Source: Gammaproteobacteria bacterium (GTDB taxonomy: Bacteria; Pseudomonadota; Gammaproteobacteria; Enterobacterales; Alteromonadaceae). Taken from it: DNA of 64,000 nt. The position numbers and the translations under genes were made by a program. Of this stretch, positions 1 through 10,079 are shown piece after piece. Position 1 is the stretch's first letter; every line of letters begins with the position of its first letter. Location: NCBI GenBank assembly GCA_018222405.1, contig JAAFAI010000009.1, positions 1-64,000 of the forward strand, written 5' to 3'. The notes beneath the pieces are model-generated. The model searched no databases and was not told the origin of the DNA. It saw nothing but the letters and a program-made list of their open reading frames with translations.

Positions 1-242
1 TTTTTCCAGTCGCTGCGTTTACCGAAAGACATACCGTGACGCTTGGTTTTACCCTTAACGTTAACAGTACGAACCGAGTCAACTTCAACCTCGAACAGTT
101 TCTCAACTGCTGCTTTGATTTCAGCTTTGTTCGCGTCTTTAGCTACTTTAAATACAACTGTGTTACCCGCTTCAGCAGCCATAGTAGACTTTTCTGAAAC
201 GTGTGGTGCTTTAAGCACTTTTAGTAGACGTTCTTCTTTCAT
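1..242 (-). CDS. rplW: 50S ribosomal protein L23 (partial)
   Basis: Large-subunit protein lying near the peptide exit tunnel. The minus-strand reading from the ATG at 242 gives [19 protein letters not shown] and continues as a recognisable L23, including the basic KTKRHG stretch, until the window edge cuts off its C-terminus. It overlaps the rplD stop by four bases (ATGA), which implies translational coupling inside the S10 operon. The start is fixed by this overlap and by the conserved N-terminus. Confidence 0.95.
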   Translation of the reverse strand, partial: MKEERLLKVLKAPHVSEKSTMAAEAGNTVVFKVAKDANKAEIKAAVEKLFEVEVDSVRTVNVKGKTKRHGMSFGKRSDWK

Positions 243-844
243 GCTAACGCCTCCTCAAGTTGTTTCACTGCATCAGCAGTGATAAGTACTTTTTCAAATG
301 CAATCAGGCTGACCGGGTCGATACCAGCTACGTCACGTACATCAACCTTGTACAGGTTGCGTGCAGCAAGGAACAGGTTCTCTTCAACTTCCGGAGTAAC
401 GATTAATACATCGTTTAATTCCAGTTCGTTCAGCTTAGCAACCAGAGCTTTAGTCTTAGGTGTGTCAACACCGAACTTCTCAACCACTACCAGACGGTCT
501 TGGCGAACCAGTTCAGACAGGATGCTCTTAATCGCACCGCGATACATTTTCTTGTTAACTTTTTGATCAAAGTCACGAGGCTTGGCAGCAAATGCACGGC
601 CACCACCAACCCAGATTGGGCTGCGGATTGTACCTGCACGAGCACGACCAGTACCTTTTTGACGCCATGGCTTCTTACCACCACCACGTACTTCAGAACG
701 TGTCTTTTGTGCTTTAGTACCCTGACGAGCACCATTGCCGTAAGCTACAACGACCTGGTGAACCAGGGCTTCGTTGAATTCACGTCCAAAGGTCGCTTCG
801 GATACTTCAAGAGCGCTTTGCGCATCTTTCAATGTTAATTCCAT
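239..844 (-). CDS. rplD: 50S ribosomal protein L4
   Basis: Primary rRNA-binding protein of the large subunit and, in Gammaproteobacteria, the autogenous repressor of the S10 operon. The 201-residue product has the usual length. The loop typical of L4 ([18 protein letters not shown], about residues 53-70) is present; it reaches into the exit tunnel. The gene lies 18 bp after rplC and overlaps rplW by 4 bp. Identity is firm. Confidence 0.98.
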   Translation of the reverse strand: MELTLKDAQSALEVSEATFGREFNEALVHQVVVAYGNGARQGTKAQKTRSEVRGGGKKPWRQKGTGRARAGTIRSPIWVGGGRAFAAKPRDFDQKVNKKMYRGAIKSILSELVRQDRLVVVEKFGVDTPKTKALVAKLNELELNDVLIVTPEVEENLFLAARNLYKVDVRDVAGIDPVSLIAFEKVLITADAVKQLEEALA

Positions 845-862
845 CAGTTCAACTCCCAGACG

Positions 863-1501
863 TTACGCTTTAACAGCTGGCTTTACGACAACGTCGCCGC
901 CAGTTGCGCCAGGTACGGCACCTTTAACCAGGATCAGGCTGTTTTCTACGTCAATGCGTACAACTTCCAAAGACTGAGTGGTGACTTGCTTGTTACCAAG
1001 CTGGCCAGCCATTTTCTTACCTTTGAATACTTTACCTGGTGATTGGTTTTGACCAATTGAACCAGGTGCACGGTGAGACAATGAGTTACCGTGAGTAGCG
1101 CGTTGAGCAGAAAAGTTCCAACGCTTGATAGCGCCTGCGAAACCTTTACCTTTTGACGTACCAGTTACGTCAATTTTCTTGGTGTCGTTGAAGATTTCAA
1201 CAGTGATTTCACTGCCTACTTCGATGTCGGCACCTTCGTTATCTTCCAGGCGGAATTCCCAAAGACCACGGCCAGCTTCAACACCAGCTTTAGCAAAGTG
1301 ACCTGCTGAAGCTTTGTTTACGCGGTTCGCTTTTTTGGTACCTGCAGTAACTTGCAGTGCGCGATAACCGTCAGTTTCATCAGTGCGTAACTGAGTAACA
1401 CGGTTAGGGGTCGCTTCAATAACAGTCACAGGGATCGACGTGCCATCTTCAGTGAAGATGCGAGTCATACCCACTTTACGACCGACTAGACCAATCGCCA
1501 T
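863..1501 (-). CDS. rplC: 50S ribosomal protein L3
   Basis: Early-assembly large-subunit protein near the peptidyl-transferase centre. The 212-residue product starts [16 protein letters not shown], has the [14 protein letters not shown] stretch and the conserved [15 protein letters not shown] segment, where the Gln is the residue methylated by PrmB in E. coli. It sits between rpsJ and rplD in standard S10-operon order. An AGAGAGGG-like ribosome-binding site precedes the ATG at 1501. Confidence 0.98.
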   Translation of the reverse strand: MAIGLVGRKVGMTRIFTEDGTSIPVTVIEATPNRVTQLRTDETDGYRALQVTAGTKKANRVNKASAGHFAKAGVEAGRGLWEFRLEDNEGADIEVGSEITVEIFNDTKKIDVTGTSKGKGFAGAIKRWNFSAQRATHGNSLSHRAPGSIGQNQSPGKVFKGKKMAGQLGNKQVTTQSLEVVRIDVENSLILVKGAVPGATGGDVVVKPAVKA

Positions 1502-1519
1502 TGTTATTACCCTCTCTTG

Positions 1520-2053
<534 letters not shown>

Positions 2054-2059
2054 GCGCGA

Positions 2060-2087
2060 ATTATACAGATTTAATCCAAACGTGCAA
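2060..2087 (-). promoter_or_regulatory. sigma-70 promoter of the S10 operon
   Basis: On the minus strand, -35 TTGCAC (2082-2087) and a perfect -10 TATAAT (2060-2065) are separated by 16 bp. A GC-rich discriminator (CGCGCCC) follows, as is usual for stringently controlled ribosomal promoters. Initiation is expected near 2053. Between this promoter and about 2270 I see no gene. Confidence 0.75.
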
Positions 2088-2272
2088 GTATCAATCAGCC
2101 AATATATGGAAATAACCGTGATACCTGGCAGTGAAGTACTTTCATACGCTTAAAAATCAGTGTTTCAGCGCTTTAGGTCAGTAACATCGCCGCTAATAAA
2201 CTCTTACAGTTAATTTGAACACAGTCTCTGGCGACATAAACGCAAGTTACCTAATTTTAATTTTTAAGCAAG

Positions 2273-2467
2273 ATTATTATACAAATACTCAATGAAGCAG
2301 ACTTAGACGCAGTGCAAGGGGGTTTAAGATCACTTGGTTGGACTTTACTTGGTATAGTAGGTCAAATGATTGTGGAGGAAGTCATTGATTCAGGCGCGCT
2401 GGAAAGCGGTGTTGAATCGACTGGCGGGCAAATGAATGATGATGCCCGCTCAAATATGTACAACTAA
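2273..2467 (+). pseudogene. double-glycine-leader peptide without a canonical start
   Basis: The frame from 2273 to the stop at 2465-2467 reads as a bacteriocin-type precursor. Its leader ends LNEADLDAVQGG, matching the classical pattern L(-12), D/E(-8), L(-7), V(-4), GG. The core of about 45 residues starts LRSLGWTLLGIVGQMIVEEV and is followed by a polar tail. No ATG, GTG or TTG lies in frame between the leader and the upstream stop at 2258-2260, only ATT/ATA codons at 2273-2281. Either a rare ATT start is used or the gene has decayed. A membrane protein with a strong ribosome-binding site follows 55 bp later, as an immunity gene might. No C39-peptidase ABC exporter is visible in the window. 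Confidence 0.5.
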
Positions 2468-2522
2468 ATATTCCTTGCGCGAGATCTGCCTGGCGTATCA
2501 ATTTTGTCTACAAGGAGACGTT

Positions 2523-2891
2523 ATGGCTATCCGTATGTATATAATAATAGCGATTGTAGTGTGCATTATTTTGGCTGTAGTCACTCAGTTACAACATCCT
2601 GAACATTTAAACACCTCAACGTTACCGGCCCTGTCAATATTTTATACTGCCGGACCAGGCTTCTTTTACACGTTGGGGGTATCACTTATCCCTCTTCTTC
2701 TGCGTGGGGACAACGTGAAACGTGTTAAGTTTTCAGCCTTCACTTGTCTTGGCTCATTTATTTACGCTGTACAGCATTTATATATAGCTCAGTCTTTTGA
2801 TTTAATTGCTATTTTAGCAATTGTGGTGGGGGGTATTATCGGTGTATCGACTGTATACAAACTTAATAAATTGGTTCAATTGTCAACATAA
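2523..2891 (+). CDS. small membrane protein, possible immunity protein
   Basis: I do not recognise the family. The 122-residue product from the ATG at 2523 begins MAIRMYIIIAIVVCIILAVV and has about three to four hydrophobic segments: near residues 5-20, 40-60, 75-90 and 95-112. The start is chosen because AAGGAG lies 6-7 bases upstream; an upstream extension to 2436 would lack this site. It follows a double-glycine peptide frame, which suggests an immunity role (inference). Its last five codons overlap the antisense strand of a thioesterase relic, so its C-terminus (KLVQLST) was probably created by a junction. Confidence 0.6.
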   Translation: MAIRMYIIIAIVVCIILAVVTQLQHPEHLNTSTLPALSIFYTAGPGFFYTLGVSLIPLLLRGDNVKRVKFSAFTCLGSFIYAVQHLYIAQSFDLIAILAIVVGGIIGVSTVYKLNKLVQLST

Positions 2892-3090
2892 GTCATCATC
2901 TCTTCCCGGCTCTGGTCTTGTACTGCCATCAGTTTTAACGCTGAGTCACGCTGACGCCTATCCTGCTCGGTTTACGTCACCCAGTTAGGTACGGATGAAG
3001 GTTTGCCATTTTCATCCATGGCGACCATCACTGCAATACAGTGAATACAGAATTTCCGTTTGCTGCTTTTCTGATCGCCAGCACGCTAGG
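2876..3090 (-). pseudogene. 3' relic of a duplicated acyl-CoA thioesterase gene
   Basis: On the minus strand this stretch aligns without gaps to the last ~70 codons of the intact thioesterase at 5238-5747, at roughly 80% nucleotide identity by eye. The conserved block HCIAVMVAMDENGK and the C-terminal TYVDN plus stop (2876-2878) are shared. An in-frame TAA at 2972-2974 interrupts it, and the 5' part of the gene is missing beyond about 3090. It is therefore a dead fragment. It overlaps the end of the membrane-protein gene at 2523-2891 on the other strand. Confidence 0.85.
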
Positions 3091-3216
3091 GGCATACATA
3101 GTTAATAAATAAAGTCGCGCTGAGTGAATAAAACTAATCTACCTTACATTAGGGCTCATTCCCAGACTTCATAGTCAGGCTGGTAAAGCCTTAAAATGCT
3201 TTCTACCAGCAAGGCT

Positions 3217-5127
3217 TTATTCTGTGCTCACCACCTGGTCTTTACCATTTGCCTTGGCCTGGTACATCAGGTTGTCTGCCCGCGCCAGGGTATGGGTAAC
3301 AGACTCCTGGTCTTTGGCATCCACCAGCCCTATGGAAAAGGCCACTTTTATATCAGGGTAAGCAGCGAGCGTTGCAGGTAATACCTTACATTCATCCATA
3401 AATTGCCTTAGGGCAACCGCCACTTCGTCGCAAGCGGCGGCCGGAAACACAAATAAGAACTCTTCCCCGCCAATCCGGCCAATGATGTCGGTATTGCGAA
3501 AATCACGCTTGATGCGTTCCCCGACATACTTAAGCACCCCGTCTCCAACCTGATGCCCATAGGTATCGTTGATATATTTAAAATCGTCCAGGTCTGCAAT
3601 AGCAACACTCAATGTTTGATTCTGTCTGACGGCCAGCTTTTTCTCACGCTCGAGTAACAAAAAGGTCTGACGACGATTATACAGCCCCGTGAGCTCATCA
3701 GTTTGAGCCAGTTTTTCCAGCTGTTGATGCTGACGTTTTATGCTGAAGTACATAAACACTATGGCAAAAAACAACACTACCAATACTGCAATAACCAGCG
3801 CGACAATAGTTTGGTCCCGCTTATTAATGGCCAGTTCGGCGGTTTGCCGGGCATTGGTTTCTGCCAGTAAACGGTTTTCATACTCTTTCTGATCCAGTTC
3901 GAAGCCGGCGCGTAACTGCTGAAACCTCTCTTCATCGGTTTCTTGCCGGCGCCTTAGCTCCTCTTGCCTGGTAGCCTGCAGCGTCTGGTAAGCAGCTGCG
4001 TAATCACCCGATTCTGCCTGCAATTTTGCTTTTAATGACAGAACCATCGATTTATGCAGAGTGATATCGTGTTCAGCGATTAGTGCTTCAAGTTGCTCTA
4101 TCACCTCAAAGGCTTGCTCGAGTAATGCATTCCGCTCAAGCCATTTGGCTTTAATTAGCAGTGTACCCACCAGCAGATGGACGTTGTTGCTCTGCCGGAA
4201 CGTGTCTATGGCCTCATCCAGCATCGGCATGAGCTGTGCAAGCTGTTCACTGCTGTGCTCCTCGTTGCTCGACAACAACACATCGAACAATGCCTGAGTT
4301 GTATATGCCTCCCCCTGTTTATCACCAATTTCTACAGATATGGCCATGCTTTCGTTGAAGTAATCTACCGCTTTATCAAGCTGATGAATTTTGCCGTAAG
4401 CGAGGCCCAGGCCATACAGTGAGTTAGACAACTCGACCTGATTATCGGTTTGCCGATAATAGCGGGCTGATTCTTCAAAATAGGGAATCGCCGAGCGCGA
4501 TTTTTCCTGCGCTTCGTATACCAGTGCGATAAAGGAAGCAATATGCGGAGCCACCGCATCCATACCACTTTCCTGCTGTTGCTTAGCGATTCGATACGCC
4601 TGAGTAAAATAGTCAAGCGCTTCTACCAGGTTTACGGTGGTCAGATTAATCGAGCCCAATGCAATTAATGCGTCAATCTGAATCGAAGGGTCCTGGTTTT
4701 TCATCGCCCAGGATAGGGCTTCATGGGCATAGTCAATGCCCGGGGAGGGGTCGGCCATGGTGTCATAAGCTCTGGCAACCTTTATATTGCAGGCCTGCAC
4801 CAGTTCTGCATCTTCAGTTTTAAGGGCCAGTAGCAGGGCTTCTTTGGCAGCCATCAAGGCTTCATCACCCAGAAATGAGGCGTAGTACGCATCACTAAGA
4901 ATGTAATGGAACTGGGCTTGTTCATGTACCGAAAGAGACGCATTCTTCAGCTTGTTCTCAATGGTGTTGATGACTTCAGTGGGATGGTGATTGATTTCAT
5001 CAAGCAGTGTTGCTTTGTCTTCAGGCCAGTCGATACCGCTGGCATTGGTGCTGACAATGAAAACCGTCAGTATTGCCAATATGCTCAGCAAAGGCTTGCT
5101 CTGGGAAACGAAACACTTAAACTTCAA
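3217..5127 (-). CDS. TPR-containing diguanylate cyclase
   Basis: Predicted c-di-GMP synthase with an extracytoplasmic sensor. The 636-residue product has a signal peptide (about 1-29), TPR-like helical repeats through about residue 370, a coiled-coil stretch rich in Glu/Gln/Arg, one membrane helix at about 441-462 and a C-terminal GGDEF domain. The active-site motif is GGEEF at 553-557, with an allosteric I-site RNTD (RxxD) exactly five residues before it, so product inhibition is likely. Periplasmic TPR-GGDEF proteins are common in Alteromonadales. The ligand is unknown. It lies between a relic and an intact copy of the same thioesterase gene. Confidence 0.9.
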   Translation of the reverse strand: MKFKCFVSQSKPLLSILAILTVFIVSTNASGIDWPEDKATLLDEINHHPTEVINTIENKLKNASLSVHEQAQFHYILSDAYYASFLGDEALMAAKEALLLALKTEDAELVQACNIKVARAYDTMADPSPGIDYAHEALSWAMKNQDPSIQIDALIALGSINLTTVNLVEALDYFTQAYRIAKQQQESGMDAVAPHIASFIALVYEAQEKSRSAIPYFEESARYYRQTDNQVELSNSLYGLGLAYGKIHQLDKAVDYFNESMAISVEIGDKQGEAYTTQALFDVLLSSNEEHSSEQLAQLMPMLDEAIDTFRQSNNVHLLVGTLLIKAKWLERNALLEQAFEVIEQLEALIAEHDITLHKSMVLSLKAKLQAESGDYAAAYQTLQATRQEELRRRQETDEERFQQLRAGFELDQKEYENRLLAETNARQTAELAINKRDQTIVALVIAVLVVLFFAIVFMYFSIKRQHQQLEKLAQTDELTGLYNRRQTFLLLEREKKLAVRQNQTLSVAIADLDDFKYINDTYGHQVGDGVLKYVGERIKRDFRNTDIIGRIGGEEFLFVFPAAACDEVAVALRQFMDECKVLPATLAAYPDIKVAFSIGLVDAKDQESVTHTLARADNLMYQAKANGKDQVVSTE

Positions 5128-5237
5128 ACTGTCCCAACCTGGCTGGTCATTTCGCCAGCATTAATAGTTCACGTGTTGAGCATGGCACAACGCCGGCCTG
5201 CGTCAACTCGTATCTGCGTCCTGTGCAATAGTCTACG

Positions 5238-5747
5238 TTAGTTATCCACGTAGGTCGTCATTTCTTCCCGGATCTGGTCGCGCATTGCCATAAGTTTTAA
5301 CGCCGAGTCGCGCTGACGCTTATCCTGCTCTGTTTTGGGTATCCAGTCTGGTACAGATGAAGGTTTCCCGTTTTCATCCATGGCGACCATCACTGCAATA
5401 CAATGAGTGCAGAGCTCCCGTTCACTGCTTTTAGGATCCCCCGCCCGCACCAGGATCCGAATATGCATCGAGCTTTTGCCGGTATAAATCACTTTGGCTT
5501 CAACCTCCACGATATTACCGACCAGAATAGGCTTAACAAAGTGCATGCCGCCAACATAAGCCGTAATGCAGTATTTCCCGCTCCAGCCGGCGGCACACCC
5601 ATAGGCACTTAAGTCGATCCACTTCATTACCGCACCGCCGTGCACTTTACCGCCAAAGTTGACATCCGCAGGCTCTGCCAGAAAGCGCAACGTTAATGAA
5701 CGCTCGGTACCAGGCATAAGTTCTTCTCTTGATTTAATTTTCACCAA
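5238..5747 (-). CDS. acyl-CoA thioesterase (hotdog fold)
   Basis: Cytosolic acyl-CoA hydrolase of the BACH/YciA-like hotdog family, releasing free fatty acid and CoA. The 169-residue product has the family stretch NFGGKVHGGAVMKWID (about residues 30-45) with the helix that follows the catalytic Asn/Asp region, and a second conserved segment FVKPILVGNIVEVEA. Length is typical for a single-hotdog enzyme. It is divergent from the DUF4153 gene with 51 bp between starts. A broken copy of its 3' end lies at 2876-3090. The preferred acyl chain cannot be told from sequence. Confidence 0.9.
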   Translation of the reverse strand: MVKIKSREELMPGTERSLTLRFLAEPADVNFGGKVHGGAVMKWIDLSAYGCAAGWSGKYCITAYVGGMHFVKPILVGNIVEVEAKVIYTGKSSMHIRILVRAGDPKSSERELCTHCIAVMVAMDENGKPSSVPDWIPKTEQDKRQRDSALKLMAMRDQIREEMTTYVDN

Positions 5748-5798
5748 TTCATAAAACTACTGTAGTTTAGTGAGTAAAACAATCAGGCGACGATATTT

Positions 5799-7550
5799 AT
5801 GGAAGAACTGCGCTATCCCACCCGGTTGATGCTACTTATTGCACTGCTACAGGGGCTCGCTCTGTTGCTATTACATCAGTCCATCGACTTTGAGTTCTGG
5901 CCGGCCACAGCGCCGCAGTGGCTATTTGCGGCTTATGCTCTGGTCATTATCGGGCCTGGCATGTATTTGTTGGGGGTTAACGACCGCAATAAGGTCAGGC
6001 TGGTTACCTACATCGCCCCTTTTGCCGCGCTTTGTGCACTGCTAGCCTTTTACACCGGTGGCCAGGCAATCCCTTCTTCTCCATCACGCCTCGACACCCT
6101 GCTCGCCCCCATGACATTTACTCTGGCTTTATTAACCTTTAAAGCGCTGATGTATGTGCAGGTGAGAACGGCTGATGAGCCCTTCGTTTATCCCCAGCTG
6201 TTTCATTACTCATGGCGCAACCTGCTCACTCTGGGTCTGGCTCTGGCGTTTACGCTGGTCACCTGGGGTGTTCTGATGTTGTGGGCCGGGTTGTTCTCAG
6301 TTATCAACATCGAATTTTTTGACCAACTGTTTCAACAAAAGTGGTTTTATTACCCGGCGCTTAATCTGGCTCTGGCACTGGGCGTAATTCTTATTCGCCG
6401 GCTCAGCGTTATTGTCGATACCATTAAACAGTTGCAGCAGGCACTACTTAAATACCTGTTGGTACTGCTGGTTTTCGTCTCGGTGATTTTCCTACTTGCC
6501 CTGCCGTTCACCGGGCTATCACCGCTATGGGAAGAAGGCCCTGGCAGTTATCTGATTTTATGGATGCAGGCCTGCCTGCTGTTTGCACTGAACAGTGTAT
6601 ATCAGGGGAATGCAGATGAACGCCCTTACTCACCTTTCGTACACCGGTTTATCTATCTCGGCATACTCTTGTTGCCAGTTTACAGCGGGCTGGTAATTTA
6701 TGGCCTGTCCCTAAGGGTGGAGCAGTATGGCTGGTCAGTAAGTCGTTACTGGGGGATGACAGTATGGATGTTTCTGGCGCTTTTTTCCCTTGGCTATGTG
6801 ACTTGTATAGCGCGCTATAGAGATGATTGGATTGCCGGACTCGGTCGCATAAATGTTGGCATGGGCTGGCTTCTAATGCTGGTACTTGTGTTGATAAACA
6901 GCCCGTTTGCAGACTTACGCAAACTAACCGCTGACAACCAGTTAACACGAATCGAATCGGGACAAACCGATCTGCAGGACATAGACATACCTTATTTTGC
7001 CAACCAACTTGCTTTACCCGGCTACCATGCCATTGAGCAACTTAAGCAAAGCTATGGCGACAACCACCCGACAGTTGCGCTAAGGCTTTCCCGAGCCTAC
7101 CAGGAAGATGCAATAGAACCTGAGCAGGACAAACTGATGGTGGTCAATAGCATTGAATGTCTCAACGACTGCGAAATACCCTCCGATCTCGCCGATGTTA
7201 TTTACGATAACCTGACCAAAAGCAACTACCTGCTGCGCCAGGCAAAGCATATTTACCTGCTGGCGGTCGACCCTGATGGCGATAACGAGACCGATTATCT
7301 GCTAATGCTGGAAACTAACTACCTGGTAGATGCCACGCTGTATATGCGCAGAAACAGTAATTGGTATGCGATAGATATTGAAGATTTGGGTCCGGCCGGC
7401 ACAGATAAAACGATGACTCTACGAGAGCATCTTCAGGCACTGGAAGTGAATTACAAACAACCACCGTACCGAATCATGCAAATCGGTGATTTTCACTTTA
7501 ACGTGACACTTAAAGAACAACTAAACTCATCGCCTGAGCAGAGTCAGTAA
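5799..7550 (+). CDS. DUF4153 polytopic membrane protein
   Basis: Inner-membrane protein of unknown function resembling the DUF4153 family. The 583-residue product begins with a membrane helix and has about ten to twelve hydrophobic segments up to roughly residue 365 (for example WRNLLTLGLALAFTLVTWG and the region at about 215-235). A soluble C-terminal part of about 200 residues follows, with an acidic stretch (DPDGDNETD). Nothing enzymatic is recognisable. It reads away from the thioesterase and is followed by a 158-bp AT-rich gap before the GspE-like gene. Confidence 0.7.
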   Translation: MEELRYPTRLMLLIALLQGLALLLLHQSIDFEFWPATAPQWLFAAYALVIIGPGMYLLGVNDRNKVRLVTYIAPFAALCALLAFYTGGQAIPSSPSRLDTLLAPMTFTLALLTFKALMYVQVRTADEPFVYPQLFHYSWRNLLTLGLALAFTLVTWGVLMLWAGLFSVINIEFFDQLFQQKWFYYPALNLALALGVILIRRLSVIVDTIKQLQQALLKYLLVLLVFVSVIFLLALPFTGLSPLWEEGPGSYLILWMQACLLFALNSVYQGNADERPYSPFVHRFIYLGILLLPVYSGLVIYGLSLRVEQYGWSVSRYWGMTVWMFLALFSLGYVTCIARYRDDWIAGLGRINVGMGWLLMLVLVLINSPFADLRKLTADNQLTRIESGQTDLQDIDIPYFANQLALPGYHAIEQLKQSYGDNHPTVALRLSRAYQEDAIEPEQDKLMVVNSIECLNDCEIPSDLADVIYDNLTKSNYLLRQAKHIYLLAVDPDGDNETDYLLMLETNYLVDATLYMRRNSNWYAIDIEDLGPAGTDKTMTLREHLQALEVNYKQPPYRIMQIGDFHFNVTLKEQLNSSPEQSQ

Positions 7551-7708
7551 TCGGCTCTGCCTGAACCAACTTATGCTACCTGCACCTTTTGCAGTATTGC
7601 TGCATTAGGTCAGAGGGTATAAGGTGATATATATTAATATTATACTTCGTCACAGTCAGATACTGTTTCCTGCCCTGTGAGTAACAGCTTACTAATTTGT
7701 AGTAGAAT

Positions 7709-9928
7709 ATGTCAGAGATAAATGAAAACCAGTTGGTGTTCGATAAAATCAACACAGTGCTTGAAAAAAAGCCGACGCTGTTAGATGCCTATAAAGAGCT
7801 AGAACCCCTTGTACTCGGTTTATTTGACGCACAACGCATGAGTATCTTTCAGCGTCGTCGTCAGCACCAGGATTTGGTTGCCCGGTTTAAAACCGGTAAA
7901 GAGACAATGGAAATCAAGGTGCCAATCAGCCCCTTGTCGATTGCCGGTTATGTTGCCTTGTCGCAACGTCCCTTAATTATCTCTGACCCCTATGATCAGG
8001 AAGAACTTGCCGCTATTCATCCGCGCCTGCGCTTTGCCGACCGGTTTGATAAAAGCAGCGATTTCAGAACCCGTAATATTCTGTGTGTTCCTATTCTGAA
8101 CGCCGGCGTTATCATGGGGGTTTTCCAGATTATCAATAAGAATAACGGGCCGTTCACCAACCGTGATATGGAGCTGGCGCAGCAGCTCAACGACATTCTT
8201 GGCACCAAATTTCGGTTTGAACTCGGTGGCACGCAAAACCCCTTCGATCTGCTACTGCACGAAAACCTGCTTAGTGAGAAAGCTCTCACGGAACTTCAGG
8301 AAACCAGCAGCGACATACGTCAGATGGTACAGCGGTTAATGTCGGAATACCGCATTAACGAAGGCAAGCTCGGCACCTCGTTGTCGATTCACTACCAGGT
8401 GCCATACATCGGCTTTGACCCGGAAAAATACCACGCCTACCAAAGTGAAAGTCGCCTGAATACGTCTTATCTCAAACGTAATTTCGTAGCCGTAATTGCC
8501 GACGCACATGACAAACCTATTGTGCTGATGGCAGAGCCGAATAATGCGTCATTGCTGATGGAAATAGAAAGTGCGCTGGGTATCGACAGCTACGACATCG
8601 CAGTAGGCCTGCCTAACCATATCCTGCAATACCTCGGTGACTCAGCAGGTGGCGGTGCCCCAGGCGAAATGAGTGAGATCCTTGATGAAATCGGCACTTC
8701 CGCCGAGGAATCTGAAGAAGGCGTTGATGAGCTTTCTGACGATGCGCCTGCGGTGGTTCGTTTGGTAAGCCGTATCTTACACGACGCCAAGCGCCTGAAT
8801 GCCTCAGATATTCACATCGACCCGGAAAAGAGCGGCCCGACCAGAGTGCGTATGCGGATCGATGGTGTTTGCCGTGATATCAACCAGGTTCCGGCTTCAC
8901 ACCACAGTGCGGTGATTGCGCGGATTAAAATTATGTCTAACCTGAACATCGCCGAAAAGCGCGTGCCGCAGGATGGTAAGCTGGCGTTCCGAATGAGCGG
9001 ACAGCTAGTGGAAGTGCGGGTTGCCACCATTCCAACGGTAGCCGGCGAAGGCGTGGTGATGCGGATCCTGGCATCTGGCGGTGCTATGCCCATGGGTAAA
9101 ATGAATGTTGCACCGGGCAATATGACCCGGCTTGAGGAAATGATCAAAAAACCTCACGGCATCTTATTGGTGGTTGGACCTACCGGTTCCGGTAAAACCA
9201 CTACCCTGCATGCCATCCTCGGCTACCTGAATACACCGGAAAAGAAAATCTGGACGGCAGAGGATCCGGTGGAAATTACCCAGCCTGGTTTACAGCAAGT
9301 GCAGGTAAGCCCGAAGATTGGCTTCACCTTTGCCAACGCACTCCGGGCATTTTTACGGGCCGACCCGGACATTATCCTGATTGGTGAGATGCGGGATAAA
9401 GAAACCGCGCACGCGGGTATCGAAGCCTCATTAACCGGTCACCTGGTTTTATCCACCCTGCACACCAACTCAGCGCCTGAAACGATTACCCGTTTACTCG
9501 ATTTAGGTCTGGATCCGGTTAACTTTTCCGACGCCTGTGTGGGCATACTCGCGCAGCGATTGATCAGAACCTTATGCAGCAGCTGTAAGGAAAAGCACCC
9601 GGTGTCAGAGACTGACATGGCCTTCATCAGACGGCAGTACGGCGAAGAGTATATCCACGAACTCAACCTACCTGATAACCTTGAAATCTTCCACGCCAAG
9701 GGCTGTGACGACTGCGGCGATACCGGCTATCGCGGCCGGACCGGCGTACATGAATTGCTGGGCATGACGCCAGCGCTTCGCTCGCTGGTTTACAAAGAGG
9801 CATCGGTTGCAGAAATGAAAGCTCAGGCCATGCAGGATGGTATGCGAACCCTTATTCAGGATGCCATCTACAAGGTAATAAAAGGCGATACAGATCTCGC
9901 TCAGGTACAAATTGTCGGGGGCGACTAA
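7709..9928 (+). CDS. GAF-domain GspE/PulE-type secretion ATPase
   Basis: Hexameric AAA+-like traffic ATPase of the GspE/PilB superfamily fused to an N-terminal GAF sensory domain. In the 739-residue product the first ~160 residues resemble GAF (CVPILNAGVIMGVFQIINK), followed by an N1/N2-like linker. The ATPase core has Walker A GPTGSGKTTT (about 490-499), an Asp-box/Walker B region (IILIGEMRD), the His-box (STLHTNSA) and a CxxC-CxxC zinc motif (CSSC, CDDC). No other type II secretion or type IV pilus gene is adjacent, so it may energise a system elsewhere or act as a regulator. The GAF fusion is the unusual feature. Confidence 0.85.
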   Translation: MSEINENQLVFDKINTVLEKKPTLLDAYKELEPLVLGLFDAQRMSIFQRRRQHQDLVARFKTGKETMEIKVPISPLSIAGYVALSQRPLIISDPYDQEELAAIHPRLRFADRFDKSSDFRTRNILCVPILNAGVIMGVFQIINKNNGPFTNRDMELAQQLNDILGTKFRFELGGTQNPFDLLLHENLLSEKALTELQETSSDIRQMVQRLMSEYRINEGKLGTSLSIHYQVPYIGFDPEKYHAYQSESRLNTSYLKRNFVAVIADAHDKPIVLMAEPNNASLLMEIESALGIDSYDIAVGLPNHILQYLGDSAGGGAPGEMSEILDEIGTSAEESEEGVDELSDDAPAVVRLVSRILHDAKRLNASDIHIDPEKSGPTRVRMRIDGVCRDINQVPASHHSAVIARIKIMSNLNIAEKRVPQDGKLAFRMSGQLVEVRVATIPTVAGEGVVMRILASGGAMPMGKMNVAPGNMTRLEEMIKKPHGILLVVGPTGSGKTTTLHAILGYLNTPEKKIWTAEDPVEITQPGLQQVQVSPKIGFTFANALRAFLRADPDIILIGEMRDKETAHAGIEASLTGHLVLSTLHTNSAPETITRLLDLGLDPVNFSDACVGILAQRLIRTLCSSCKEKHPVSETDMAFIRRQYGEEYIHELNLPDNLEIFHAKGCDDCGDTGYRGRTGVHELLGMTPALRSLVYKEASVAEMKAQAMQDGMRTLIQDAIYKVIKGDTDLAQVQIVGGD

Positions 9929-10079
9929 GCACGCCTCCCGGCGTTAATCGAAATAAATACTCTCATAACCACTTTTTCATTCACAGCGAGCAAGAGTGAG
10001 CGTAAAGTAATCAACACCGTGATGCCCATGGCATTAAATGGATGAATAGTCGAACATTTTAATATCAGGTTGTTGAACT

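Noticed and set aside
7620-7665. AT-rich palindromic tract before the GspE-like gene
   Set aside because: ATATATTAATATTAT is too simple to call an operator or origin.
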